Positions 24,143-35,369 of a stretch of 64,000 nt of DNA are shown here, piece by piece. Origin of the DNA: Rhinopithecus roxellana (lineage: Eukaryota > Chordata > Mammalia > Primates > Cercopithecidae); NCBI RefSeq assembly GCF_007565055.1, contig NC_044561.1, positions 30,645,483 to 30,709,482 of the forward strand, read 5' to 3'. Position 1 is the first letter of the stretch. Every line of letters starts with the position of its first letter. Position numbers and translations under genes: made by a program. The notes below the pieces were generated by a model. The model worked only from the letters and a program-made list of their open reading frames with translations. It was not told the origin of the DNA and made no database searches.

Positions 24143-24949
24143 CTCATTACCAACTATTATGTTAATTGAAATATATAAAATCTACTTTGCATACTTATTT
24201 GTGTACTCAAAATACCTTTGCCCGCTAATGTGCAATTTCATATGCATTTTTTTCTCATAAAATTCTGTAAGAAAAGTATGCTATTAGCATGATTTCTGAA
24301 TCCACTAAAAAGCACACTATATTAAAGTACAATTAATTGTCTTTTTGTTAAGAAGCCTAATTATTGCATATGGTCTAATAACCCAGCGGGTATGCTATGT
24401 TTTTAGGTACTAAACCAAACATACTAATTAATTTTTAAAGGAACGAGGAGGTCTTTTTCCAGATGGAATCTTCTACTTTGGTTTCAGGTAACTAGATTTT
24501 CCTCTCATAGTCCAAGACAAAGCTTATTAGTCAGCGTCTCTGGGATGACTTACTGGACACATTAGGGCTGAACTAACCCCCTTACCTGACCTGTGCCCAT
24601 AGAACTTTTTGCCCTGTCTTCCCTTCCATCAGCCTTTCCTGGTGTATTTCCTCACCCACGATGTTAGGAGAGGACTTGTTCCTAGACGGTGTTGAGGGCA
24701 TCGTAGCACTTAGGAATGATGGCCGAGTGATTTGCACCACAGTAGCAGCTTCACGGGGCAGGGACTTTTGTTCTACTGTTTGCTGATGGTAGAATAAAGG
24801 TATCTGCTGCAGAAATAAGTAATTTAAAGTATAGTTAGGTCTTTGGGAAAGAAAAGAGGGAAAAATTCTATTCATACCAGGATTCTTATGATATTCACCC
24901 AAGAACAGATTATTAGAACATGTATGAGTGGTAGAATTGCTTAATCAAT
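24143..24949. other. Unique sequence
   Basis: A 106-codon minus frame (24582-24902) is present. It shows no recognisable domain and no exon signals I can support. Confidence 0.45.
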
Positions 24950-24976
24950 TTCTTGGCCTACTCAGTAGGCCAAGAA
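24950..24976. repeat. Perfect 11-bp hairpin, 5-nt loop
   Basis: TTCTTGGCCTA at 24950-24960 and TAGGCCAAGAA at 24966-24976 are exact complements around CTCAG. Confidence 0.85.
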
Positions 24977-24994
24977 GCTGAAGATGTGCAATTT

Positions 24995-25135
24995 AACTCG
25001 GCCTGGTGACTAGGGCAAGTTACTTTTATCCTTCTGATCATGTTTCCTCATCTCTAAAATATAACTGCAAATATTTCTCCTCCTCCTGGCTTTACACAAT
25101 TGTTCAATTCTATAAGATAAGATATGACAGTTTTA
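24995..25135 (+). repeat. MIR SINE fragment
   Basis: GGTGACTAGGGCAAGTTACT and TGTTTCCTCATCTCTAAAAT match the sense MIR core. Confidence 0.75.
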
Positions 25136-25184
25136 TTCAAATATATGTCAAAATGACTTTGTCAATCTTGTTTTATATACTTGG

Positions 25185-25365
25185 CCCAATCACATATATC
25201 ATTTGTGCTTCAGAACAGCTACAACGAAGTGGGAATTATTGTGCTTGTGCTTTACAGCTAAAAATTCTAAAAATCAGAGATTAAATAGCTTGCCCATGGT
25301 TTATGGCTGCCTGTGGCAGAACCCAGATTACAACCCAAAGCTTTTAAGATGTCACATTAATTCAC
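25185..25365 (-). repeat. MIR SINE fragment
   Basis: GAGATTAAATAGCTTGCCCA and GTGGCAGAACCCAGATTACA match antisense MIR. Together with the preceding sense MIR it makes a head-to-head pair. Confidence 0.75.
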
Positions 25366-26430
25366 TCCCAGTCCTGGACTAACGTTATTTTTTATAACCT
25401 GGACTCAAATTACTTCTGCAGCTTTTCAAATTTGTTTTGGGTTTAACATGAATGTAAAATTTTCTAATAATAAAGCTAAATCATTATTGAAATTGATTAA
25501 GCAATGAAGTGAGAAACCAGGGTAACTAATTATGTGCAAAGTGAGCCTGACCTGTAGAGGAAAATACATGTTTGAAGGAAAGATCGCTACCAATTTCTTC
25601 ATTTTCTCCAATTCCCCTTAGTTATATAATTGAATTCTCTGTCATGCTTTTCAAGATTTTAAGATAATACTTCAAAGTCAGGTTCATTCCATGTCAATTT
25701 CATTTGCGGGCATGCTTTACTGTCAGGATCAATGGTTCTTTGTAATTTCAACCCGAAGTTCACTCTGCCTCTTGGTACCACCTGCCACCAAACTAGCTAA
25801 GCTTGGTTTTGACACATCCCACTTTCTAAGGCATTAATAACACTTTGGAAATACCTTCATACTTGCTACAAATCACTCAGACAAAGGCATGAAAAATTAT
25901 CAGGTCGAGACTGTGTGTATGTGCACACCCACATGCCCATAGGTCTATATGAAGTATTGTATAATCCGATTGTTTTAAATCCACTTCTCATTCATCATAA
26001 GGAAATTTGAGTTTTAAGTTAAGGAGGTAAAAGATTTTGCCTTTTGCCTCTCCTTTTGGAACACACAGACTCAGAGGCTGCAAGAGCCACAAAGCGCCCT
26101 TGATGATAAGCTCCTTTCTAAAACTGAGGGGAGTTTGGATGGGGTGAGGTGGGGTTGCTCAAGTTTACGTAGCCACCATGCTGAGCCCACTCTGCTTCCA
26201 GCCTCTCTCCAGCTCTGTAGTGGTGATTCTGGGGCAGCAACCACATCACCAATAGTGACCCAAGTAGCTAATCTTTACATAGAATTGGTCAGCTCATTCA
26301 TTCTTTTATCTCTTAGGCATCCTCTGTAGTAGAAGTCATAAGATAATGAATACAGTGTATTTCCTGACTTCTAAAGATCCTGCAAAATATTAGTGAAATT
26401 CACATTAACTAGCTACTACGTGACAGATAT
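25366..26430. other. Unique sequence
   Basis: Nothing recognised. Confidence 0.5.
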
Positions 26431-27120
26431 GTGATATATGTCAGATACTGTGATAAGCAATGTATGTATAAAACTCATTCTTTCAAAATACATTTTCAAT
26501 GCCTACATATTCTAGGCATTGTTCTAGATACTGGGGATATGGCAAGGAACAAGACAGACAAAATTCCCCATCTTCAAAAAGCTTATTTTCCTTTTTGGTA
26601 CACAAACAAAAATGAGTAAAATATATAGCATATTAAGTTGCAATAAATGCTAAGGGGAAAGAATGAAGCAGAGAAGGAAAAAATTGCAGTGTGATACTGA
26701 AATTTTACCTAGGGTACCCAGGAAAAATCTCACGAGAAATTGAGTTTTTAATTGCATTTCAAATGTCAAAACTACATCAAAAGCAATAATGTATCAGGAG
26801 AACAGTTTGCACATAATTCCCCTCACTGATATAACTTCCCTTTGGAGTGTATTTCCTTCCAGCCTTTGTCAATACGCATGCAGGTGTTCCATATTAGACT
26901 CAGCAGCGTTTTCTTCTCTATTGCAGCTATAGGATAGAATATCACTTTTGTGAAAATATTTGGAAAAAAGGAGGGAGCTAGCCATGCAGATAGCTGGGGG
27001 AAGGGCACTCGGGGTAGAAAGTACATGTCTTGGGTATTTCAGGGACAACACAGAGGTCAGTGTGGCTGGAGCAAAGGAAACAAGAAGAGATGAAAGTGCT
27101 ACACTGAGTATGACGAGAAG
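26431..27120 (-). repeat. L2 LINE 3' region, broken
   Basis: Antisense L2 in two recognisable parts: GTTCTAGATACTGGGGATAT with GAACAAGACAGACAAAATTC (26510-26720), and GGAGCTAGCCATGCAGATAG with CAGTGTGGCTGGAGCAAAGG (26955-27120). The middle is too diverged to be sure. Confidence 0.7.
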
Positions 27121-27129
27121 TCAGTGGAA

Positions 27130-27300
27130 GCCTTCAAACCTTCACATTATCTACTGCCCTCTGAATTTCACGTATGTGAAAACCTGAGGCTAAGAGAAGG
27201 TAAACTGCTTTCCCCAGATCATTCAGCTAAGTGGCAAAGCTGAAATTTCAAAACCTTATATGTCTGATTCAAAATCCATACTAATGATGATACTGTCCTG
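27130..27300 (-). repeat. MIR SINE
   Basis: CCTGAGGCTAAGAGAAGGTA, CATTCAGCTAAGTGGCAAAG. Antisense MIR core. Confidence 0.75.
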
Positions 27301-27394
27301 CATGTATTAAAGGAAGACCAATATGAATACCTGAATACACCGCAACAAATGCTATAGACAAAGTAAAATCCACCGTTGTGTGAATGTTCATTAA

Positions 27395-27490
27395 ATCTGG
27401 AAGGGTGTGGCAAGATTTCTTGGAGGAGTTACTGTTCAACTTGGATCTTTTCCAGAGACATGGATGGGCTAAGGGCATTCCAGACACACG
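27395..27490 (-). repeat. L2 fragment
   Basis: TGGATGGGCTAAGGGCATTC and CAGACACACGG resemble antisense L2 in the region with GGGGAAGAGCATTCCAGGCA. Weak. Confidence 0.45.
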
Positions 27491-27639
27491 GTCAAGAAAA
27501 ATATCCCTTTTGATTGTGTAACCATTAAAATATCTTTATGTACAAATTGCTTTAACATTCTTATAGTTATTGTTTACCTGGCTTTTTCTTTCAAAAAGAG
27601 CATTACAACGAGGAAAAGTAAAATGGACTGTGAGTTAAA
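27491..27639. other. Short unclassified gap
   Basis: Nothing recognised. Confidence 0.4.
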
Positions 27640-28012
27640 ACATGTGATGCTCAAGGATTTTGACGAGATCTCCCTATCCACATGCCTCCTAGATATCTCT
27701 TCATGTGATCCGCAGGTTCCTGGAACTAGACATGCCCAGAAGTAAACTCATTCTCTTCATCTGTGAACCTACCCCTGGGTTTTCACTCCCAGTGAATGTT
27801 ACCATCATCCGTTGAGTTGACCATCACTTGAAATCTCAAGGTCATTCTAGATTAGTTCTCCTTTTGGCCTCCAAGTCAGCCTCTAACGCCAAGGCTTATC
27901 AAATTCTTACTTAAATATCTGTTGAACCCGTCCCTTTTCTGTGCCCCTTGCCACCACCACTATTAGATCCTTATCAATTCTCATGGATTATGAAGGAAAA
28001 AGCATCTTAGTG
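27640..28012 (+). repeat. L2 LINE ORF2/3' part, first piece
   Basis: Sense L2 of the kind TCCTTGACTCC...CACCACCACT. Visible are CTCCTAGATATCTCTTCATG, CTTAAATATCTGTTGAACCC and GCCACCACCACTATTAG. The same L2 appears to continue at 28255-28346 and 28891-29345. Confidence 0.7.
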
Positions 28013-28029
28013 GAACATTTTCTTTCAGT

Positions 28030-28240
28030 CTTTTCCATTCATTTGCTCATTCTAAATATATTAAATGGTTACTTCTAGATATCATGACAGATGTTGGGAA
28101 TAGAAAGCCAGATGACTGCCTTCAAGGAATTTACCATCTGTCAGGAGAAGGGGAGATAGCCAAGTCAAACAGGTGAATGTGTCGCAGTATCCATATACTC
28201 AGACAGAAGTGGACCCAGGGGGCATTCATTAATTTTTGGC
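28030..28240 (-). repeat. L2 3' end inserted in the sense L2
   Basis: TTCATTTGCTCATTCTAAAT, GATGTTGGGAATAGAAAGCC and CTTCAAGGAATTTACCATCT are antisense L2 terminus. It lies between two colinear pieces of the sense L2, so it went in after that one. Confidence 0.6.
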
Positions 28241-28254
28241 AAGGAGAAGCTAAT

Positions 28255-28346
28255 CAAGCCATCCTGCCGATTAAAATCTTCTAATGGCATCTCATTGCTT
28301 TCAGGCTAAACTGCACATAGCTTAGCAGTGTGTTTAATAAGGCCTG
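28255..28346 (+). repeat. L2 LINE, second piece
   Basis: AAATCTTCTAATGGCATCTC and CATTGCTTTCAGGCTAAACT continue the sense L2 after the L2 insertion, up to the MLT2 LTR. Confidence 0.75.
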
Positions 28347-28890
28347 TGATACTCAATATTGAATGTTGACTTGATTGGATTGAAGGATGCAAAGTATTGT
28401 TTCTAGGCATGTCTGTGCGGGTATTGCCAAAGGAGATTAACATTTGAGTCAGTGAACTAGGAAATGCAGACGTACCCTCAGTCTGGGTGGGCACCGACTA
28501 ATCAGCTGCCAGTGCAGCTAGAATAAAACAGGCAGGAGAAGATAGAAGAACAGACTTGCTGAGTCTTCTGGCCTTCGTCCTTCTCCCATGCTGGATGCTT
28601 CCTGCCCTTGAACATCAGACTCCAAGCTCTTCAGCTTCTAGAGTCGTGGATTGATACCAGTGGTTTGCCAGGGGCTCTTGGGCCTTTGGCTACAGATTGA
28701 AGGCTGCACTGTTGGCTTCCCTACTTTTGAGGTTTTGGGACTCGGGCTGATCCACCACTGGCTTCCTCATTCCTCAACTTGCAGATGGCCTGTCGTGGGA
28801 CTTCACCTTATGATCATGAGAGTCAATACTCCTTAATAAACTCCATTTCATATATATATATATATCCTATAGAGAACCCTGACTAATACA
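28347..28890 (+). mobile_element. MLT2B-type LTR (ERV-L), solo
   Basis: A sense ERV-L LTR of about 544 bp. It begins TGATACTCAATATTGAATGT, carries ATTAACATTTGAGTCAGTGA and GTCTGGGTGGGCACC, a late CTTAATAAACTCC polyadenylation signal, a (TA)n run at 28852-28865, and ends AACCCTGACTAATACA. It sits inside an L2. I see no matching 5-bp duplication at its edges. Confidence 0.85.
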
Positions 28891-29345
28891 ATGCCCTTCT
28901 TCATCAATCTGCTTTGTAACTACCCAGCCCTATCTCTCACTATTCCTCATGTGCAGCCTACAACCAGCAGTACAAAACCACTACCCATTGTTGGATCTTT
29001 CCTAACCTTAAGCACCTGCCCTCTGTTTTGTTCATTTATTCTCTGTTCTGCAGGCTCCCAACACACATGCACTAATGCTTCACCTCACTGAAGGGTTTGC
29101 TGACCATTCCTCCCACCTCTCAAGTGACTCTCCAATGACTCTCCTGCAACTACTGGATCCTGATTCACTCAGGCCTCTTTGAGCTCTAGGAGAGACGGGG
29201 GCGACCTCCATAGTAGTACTGATCACACTGAATTGCAGTTGTTACTTTCCTTACATCGTCTACCTAGACTCTGAGCTTTTGAGAGAAGGAGTTGTGTCTT
29301 TCCTGTCTGTATATTCCACATGTAATTCAGTGCCCAACACACAAG
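28891..29345 (+). repeat. L2 LINE, third piece with 3' end
   Basis: CTACCCAGCCCTATCTCTCA, then CCACCTCTCAAGTGACTCTC, then GAGCTTTTGAGAGAAGGAGT and ATTCAGTGCCCAACACACAA are the 3' region of the same sense L2, ending in its terminal repeat zone. Confidence 0.78.
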
Positions 29346-29394
29346 CAGTACTAACCAAAAGCGATGAGAGTGATCACAAAAACAACCCCAGCTA

Positions 29395-29640
29395 TAGTGA
29401 GCATTTATCCAGTGCTATTTGCTTGAGGTTGAGTCTGGTAATACATACAAATATATTTTCTCATTTAATGCTATATAAATACAGATTATACATACCCCAC
29501 ATTGCAAAAGAAGGAACTGAGGTACAGAGAGATTAGGCATCTTGTGCAGGTTTTCGTTGCTTGTGTGTAGTAGAGTTGGGAATTAAACCCAAGTGGTCTG
29601 GCTTCAGATTGTAGAAGATTAACTATCACACTATAGTGAC
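29395..29640 (-). repeat. MIR SINE, nearly complete
   Basis: GTGAGCATTTATCCAGTGCT, GAAGGAACTGAGGTACAGAG and GTGGTCTGGCTTCAGATTGT cover almost the whole antisense MIR. Confidence 0.88.
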
Positions 29641-29689
29641 TTGAAAAGGAATCTTTTATTCATAGTAAAATAACTATTGCACCATACTT

Positions 29690-29815
29690 ATCTCTCTTTT
29701 GTAGATGAAGAAACTGAGAAAATCAAATGTCTTTTCTAAAGTTACCCAGATAATAAATAAAAAAACAGGATTCAAACTTAAGATGAATCTGACTCCAGCG
29801 CTTGTGCTAAAAGAA
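29690..29815 (-). repeat. MIR SINE fragment
   Basis: TAGATGAAGAAACTGAGAAA and CAGGATTCAAACTTAAGATG are antisense MIR. Confidence 0.75.
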
Positions 29816-29829
29816 TGAATGAATGTATG

Positions 29830-29935
29830 ATTGAACTCACTTCATCTCTTAAAGTCTCAATTTCCTTGTTTGAAAAATAAAACTGTTAGACAGATATCAT
29901 TAATCTTTAAATTTGCATCCAGTTTCAACAACTAT
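29830..29935 (+). repeat. Possible MIR fragment
   Basis: TCACTTCATCTCTTAAAGTC and TCAATTTCCTTGTTTGAAAA weakly resemble the sense MIR core. Confidence 0.4.
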
Positions 29936-29961
29936 ATTATTTTATATTATAAAGTAGGAAC

Positions 29962-30124
29962 TATAGGCGTGTGTCACCATGCCTGGCTAATTTTTGTATC
30001 TTCAGTAGAGATGGGGGTTCTCCATGTTGGCCCGTGCTGGTCTTGAATTCCTGACCTCAGGTGATCCACCCGCCTAAGCCTCCCAAAGTGCTGGGATTAC
30101 AGGCATGAGCCACTGTGCCTGGCC
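29962..30124 (-). repeat. Alu fragment (left-arm side)
   Basis: Antisense Alu from ATAGGCGTGTGTCACCATGC through TGCTGGGATTACAGGCATGA to CTGTGCCTGGCC. The right arm and tail are missing on the left side. Confidence 0.9.
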
Positions 30125-30180
30125 AAATTTATCACTGTTTAAATTCCCTCAGAATGTTTCAAATGCTTTGGAGGTGCTTC

Positions 30181-30185
<5 letters not shown>

Positions 30186-30238
<53 letters not shown>
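30186..30238 (+). repeat. (A)53 homopolymer without an element
   Basis: Fifty-three uninterrupted A. Only 61 bp separate it from the preceding Alu, which is antisense and so cannot own this tail. No SINE or LINE body is visible directly upstream. Confidence 0.95.
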
Positions 30239-30240
<2 letters not shown>

Positions 30241-31069
30241 TTGCTTGAGTTCACATACAAGAATGATATACTAAATAGCACCAAAAAAATTACATTTCAA
30301 CAAAAAAGAAAAAGGAAGAGTTTCTGTCACCACATAACTCATCATGATTCTCTAAGGGCATAGAGACCTAACGGTACAGGAGAGCCTGGAGACCACTGCT
30401 CCAGCTTGTGGATCCTGTCCCAGTAGCATTTCTTCATCTTGGGCAGGTGCACTGACATTAGTAACTGGTATGGGGTGGGTACCACTGTGCCAGCCTTCCA
30501 GGCAGCCAGCTGCCCTGGGCCTGCCAATCCATTCTTCACCCAGCGGCAGCACGCATCACTGCTGTTGTTTCAGTCACATCAATCACTTTCCCAATTCAGC
30601 TTTGTATCAAATCCAAGCTCCCAATTATAGGTTTCAAATTCCTCTCCCAATTATTCCTCACTCCGCATAAATAGAAACATCTCTTCTCAATGCCTGCTTT
30701 TGACACTGCTCTAGTGAACATGCTTGTTTCAAGGATTCACATGCCACCTCCTTCCTTTACCCCCTAGCTTCTCAAAGGTGTTGCTTTCTGCTTTCGAAAC
30801 TACTCATAGTCACTTCCTCTGGCTAGCTTTTCCAAACCAACAACCCCAGACTTTGGTATTTCTGGTCTCTTTAGTATCTACTAAGAGGTTACTAACATAG
30901 GACACACAGCTTACACCAAGTTACTTACGTTGCCTAATGCAAAGGCTGTGACTAAGAGGTAGAAGGAATCACTCTGAGTTGCAGCTCTGCAAATTATTTT
31001 AGCATCACTTTTATTCACGTATAAAGACGGAAATATTAATACGAAGTCCATTCATTATGAGAATCAAAT
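30239..31069. other. Unique sequence with a GC-richer patch
   Basis: About 30355-30560 is GC-richer and open in two minus frames (65 and 66 codons). I do not recognise the peptides, and the two frames overlap each other, so I do not call a gene or pseudogene. Confidence 0.4.
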
Positions 31070-31175
31070 ACACTTTCATTCATTTATTAATTAATGCACA
31101 GATTGAGTACCTGTTATGTGGAGACACTGCTGCATCATAAGGTATGTATTCAGTAGATGAAAATAACAGTCTCTT
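31070..31175 (-). repeat. L2 terminus fragment
   Basis: TTCATTCATTTATTAATTAA then GATTGAGTACCTGTTATGTG resembles the antisense L2 end. Confidence 0.6.
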
Positions 31176-34100
31176 TGGATTTGGACAATCAAACTGTATT
31201 TGTACATTTTCCTCATTTAACTTTAGATGTTTCAATATTAATCATAGTATTTCATACTTAGTATATTAATTTTTCTAACGGTAGAGAATAATCATCAAAT
31301 GAAAAAATTTTTATATTTTCCATTTCAAAAGAAATAATAAAACCCTTTTTTCCCTATGCCCAACCTCCCATTCACACTCAACCATCTGAAGGTTATGATA
31401 TGGTAAAGATCAAACAGGTGTTCTAACATTTTGACAAGCTCAATGCTTGCAAATTCTGCCAAAATCTACTGTTTTATAATAAGAACAGATGGTCACAGAT
31501 GAGCATTGCTTCAGCTATTGATGATGCTGAAGACAAATCTTTATCACAGAAAGGGGAGGGATGGAATTTTTAGACACAACCATTTTTTAGATGTAGAATG
31601 CATTATGCACACCACACAGGCTATCATTGTGATTATAATGGAATGAAATCCAAATGTAAAAGGGTGTTGAGAAAGCTCTTGGCTGCCTTCCTATGCAGGG
31701 TATAGACTCATTCCCTTCTCCACGTTTGACTTATAACATAAAAATATTTTATGTATGATATTTGTGTGAGATTCTTGATGATACCGATTAATCTGATTCC
31801 TGCTAGGGATACTTCACTTTTTATGACAGATAAGTTCTTGGCATTTTCTTTGGCTTTTCCACACAAGGGATGATCAAAGAGAATGAAAGAAGGATGATTC
31901 TTATCAATATCAAATGATCTAGAAATGACTGGTTTCATTCTGATGGAACTTGTATCTTAATGTACCACACAGTCCACTGAGGCATGAACATTCAGTTCAG
32001 TTTTGAAGTAAATATCATAAAGGATGTTATCAGAGGTTTTGTGTGAATCAGTTTAAGGTATTCTAGTCTCCTCAGTATTAGCTAATAACTTCTTGATACA
32101 GATAGGTACTTTATAGATAATGGTGATCTATGACACATACAAAAAACAGATCAACTGGTTTCTTTTATTTTCTTTTCCTGGCACTTGATTGTATAAATGG
32201 GCTCTGTTTATCTCCAACTTTTCCATGACACTTTGGGTAATAAGGGCATCTTTCTACAGTTTCAGGTGTTTGTGTGTGTCTATGTATGTGTGTGTCTCTG
32301 TATGTGTCACTTACATTGTGTTCCTGCCAATTACAGTCTTTACTATAAATTTCTGGAGAACCTGATGATTTTGACCAGATTGGCGCTTCCTGTTAAAATA
32401 CTGAAGTCTTAATTCTGAAGCATTTCAGAAACATTTCATTGTGTACTTTAATTATACTGGTGTTATACAATATATGTTATTATATCTTCAGGATGGAAGA
32501 CGGATCTACAGCTGTCCTTACAATTACACAGACATCAAAAATGTGGGCCTGAATTCTGCTGGTTGAGGGAGTAATTATTGGATGACTTCTTGATTCCTTG
32601 AGTATTGATGAAGAGACTGCATAATGAGCTCTAGGCAGAAAATTCAAAAACTTAAAGTCCCAGCAGAAAGCAAAACTAAAGCACTTGAAAAGAGGTTTAT
32701 AGCAAAAATCATTTAAGAAAATTCAAAGTGAGTCAAAAATTGATTTATTTTACATATTGATTTTCTGTATTAGGTAGCTTCTATATGCTACCTAATAAAC
32801 AGGATTGTGATTTGTACAAAGAAGTCTATCAGTTAAGCTTGAGAAACATAGTTTGTAGTTAATCTAGGGCCTACTGTGTGTAGGACACTGGAAAAAATCA
32901 GAATATTTTGTGAATTTTGAAGTCTAATTGGGGAGGTAAAGAAAGAATAAAAATATTTATGACTAGAAATTAAAGTATAATCCAGACAAATAGTATCACA
33001 TGACTTATTGTCAAATGACATAAATACTGAATTTAGGGTAGATACAATTACTTTGTCTCAGGAGGTCTACACATTTTCACAGATAAGGGTTGCATCGGTG
33101 TTTTAAAACAACTCTACAAAGGACACAGTTATTCAAAATAAATATTATTAATTTTTATAATTAAAACTTACATGTATAAGAAACGTATACATAGCTTTAT
33201 CTTCCTTCTTTAGGGATAATTCTATTTAATACATTTAAAAATTACTTTAAATACAGGACACCAAAATATAAAGTAAATTAGTCTTTAACTCACTTATTTA
33301 CTGTTTACTGAAACAAAATATTTTAAACTGAAGAAGAGGAGATAGCACAAGCCACAGAAAATTAGAGACGGTTTCTAAAATATGGGATGATTTTCCTTAC
33401 TGGGCAGTAATTTCGATCCTGTACTGTACATTACAAAATCTTTGTAGGATGAATAAAAGATTGATAGAGTGCAATGCCATTTGATATCCTACTGTGAAAT
33501 ACCTATTGTGTAGCAGGATATTTACTGGAATAGAAGAACAAGAGGTGGAGGAGGAAAAAAAAAAAGGAGAAGGAAAAGATTGAAAAGCAAACTGTTCAGG
33601 AATCAGTAAAATTATAGATTTTCCTTGTGATTCTGGATTTATCCTGGATAGAGTGAACCAGAGTAGGAGTATTTACTCTTGACTTAGAATTAAAGGTTTC
33701 CCACATCTTTTAAAAGAACTTGAAGAATGGAAAAAGGGGCAAATATATTCTCCACGTTTTTATGTTAAAAATGGGTATAAATATATCCTTTAAGAAAAAA
33801 TACTTAAACATATCACTCTCATTGTATTCTAACTTTCCCATTTTTATTAGCTTGTCCATGCGTTTCATTCAGTTCAGTCATTATCTAAAATTTATTCGGT
33901 ATTCTGTTGTCAAAAATGTCTAGTATACTTTTTAAGAGTTGATCTACTTTTGTTTCAAGTAAAAAGATTTCAGAAGTCCAATTTCCATATTCTAAGAGGT
34001 CCTTGCAAAGATTTTTGCCCTTGAGAAGTCAACTTCCTCATAGCTATTTTGAGAAGAAGAAACTTTAACAGATTTGGTGCAGAAGATTTCAGGAGAAAGT

Positions 34101-34488
34101 TACAAAAAAACAGGATGGAATATTTTGTGTTGCCATTTATAAAAAGGGAAACCTTTCTATGATGGAAGGCCAGCACAAGCACCTGTTCTTCAAAGGATAG
34201 TGGAGAGGGGAAAAAAAACTCCTCTAATCTAAAACGCCATCATAGTGGGGACCAGATGTTGGATTTCTTTGGTGAGTACAGATATCTGGCCTTTAAAACC
34301 TGCTTCATTGTTGTTGCAAGTGTGTATAAAAAGCCTTCAGGTTGTTGCAAGTGCTGCATATCAGTTGTCAATTATTGCATAGTTGACTGTTGCTGGATTT
34401 AGAAATATTTGTGGCATTTGTTAGTTATTGAGTCACAGCTTTCAGAAATAGACTAGTCTGTTACAAAACCTTAATTAGGAAGGGGCTA
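31176..34488. other. Long low-repeat interval
   Basis: 3.3 kb with no recognised family apart from a TG-rich patch at 32265-32310. Frames are short and unrecognised. Confidence 0.5.
32768..32797. repeat. Perfect 11-bp hairpin, 8-nt loop
   Basis: TATTAGGTAGC at 32768-32778 and GCTACCTAATA at 32787-32797. Confidence 0.85.
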
Positions 34489-34785
34489 GGCCAGGTGCAT
34501 GGCTCACACCTGTAAGTGGTTCCCAACAGTTTGGGAGGCTGAGAGGAGTGGATTGCTCGAACCTAGGAGTTTGAGAACAGCCTGGCCAATGTGGCAAAAC
34601 ACCATCTGTACAAAAAAAGAACAAAAATTAGCTGGGCATGGTGGCATGCATCTGTAGTCCCAGCTATTGAGCTGGCCGAGGGGTGAGGATCTCTTGAACC
34701 CAGGAGGTCAAGGCTGCAATGAACTGTGATTGTGCCACTGCACTCCAGGCTTAGTGACAAAAGAGAAATTCTGTCTCAAAAACAA
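34489..34785 (+). repeat. AluJ SINE
   Basis: A full-length, diverged sense Alu: GGCCAGGTGCATGGCTCACA, GAGAACAGCCTGGCCAATGT and CACTGCACTCCAGGCTTAGT. Divergence and second-arm wording (GGATCTCTTGAACCCAGGAG) suggest AluJ. Its tail runs straight into the purine tract. Confidence 0.85.
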
Positions 34786-35205
34786 GAAGGAAGGAAGGAA
34801 GGAAGAAAGAAGGAAGGAAGGAAGGAAGGAAGGAAGGAAGGAAGGAAGAAGGAAGGAAAGAAAAGAAAGAATAAAGAGAGAGTGAGAGATGAGAAAAGCA
34901 ATGAAGAAAGAAGAAAAGAAAGAAAGAAAGAAAGAAAGAAAAAAAGAAAGAAAGATAAGAGAGAAAAGAAGAAAAGAAGAAACAAAGGAGAGAGGGAGGG
35001 AGGAAGGGACGAGAGAGAGAGACGAGAGAGGAAGAAAGAAAGAAAGAAGGAAAGAAAGAAGAAAGAAAGAAGAAAGAAAAGAAAGAAGAAAAGAAAGAAA
35101 GAAAAAGAAGAAAGAAAGGAAGGAAGGAAGGAAGGAAGGAAGGAAGGAAGGAGAAGGAAGGAAGGAAGGAAGGAAGGAAGGAAGGAAGGAAGGAAGGAAA
35201 GGAGG
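34786..35205 (+). repeat. GGAA/GAAA purine tract (Alu tail expansion)
   Basis: 420 bp of almost pure purine on the plus strand. GGAA arrays: 4 units at 34789-34804, 9 at 34812-34847, 8 at 35118-35149 and 11 at 35156-35199, with GAAA and AGAG units between. It begins directly at the AluJ tail. Long open frames here (183 codons plus, 194 minus) are K/R/E or S/F/L repeats and not genes. Confidence 0.95.
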
Positions 35206-35369
35206 GGCTGTAAAATGGAGACAAGGAGGCAAGGAGGGCAGGCTTCTTCCTCATTGATGTTCTTCCTAGTCCTTTGAGGCTGTTGGGGGAAGGAGGTCCC
35301 TCACTTCCAGCCTTTGGGGAGTTGGTTTTTACCATAGTTCACCTGATACTTCTAGTTGCCAATCTAGTA
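35206..35369. other. Short unique gap
   Basis: Nothing recognised. Confidence 0.4.

Noticed and set aside
24582..24902. 106-codon minus frame
   Set aside because: Unrecognised peptide and no supporting signals.
30342..30552. Possible processed pseudogene in a GC-richer patch
   Set aside because: Two minus frames overlap and neither peptide is recognisable. The nearby A53 lies on the wrong side for a minus-strand transcript.
34726..35335. Long open frames of 183 (plus) and 194 (minus) codons
   Set aside because: They run through the GGAA/GAAA tract, where no stop codons can arise. The peptides are only K/R/E/G or S/F/L/P runs.
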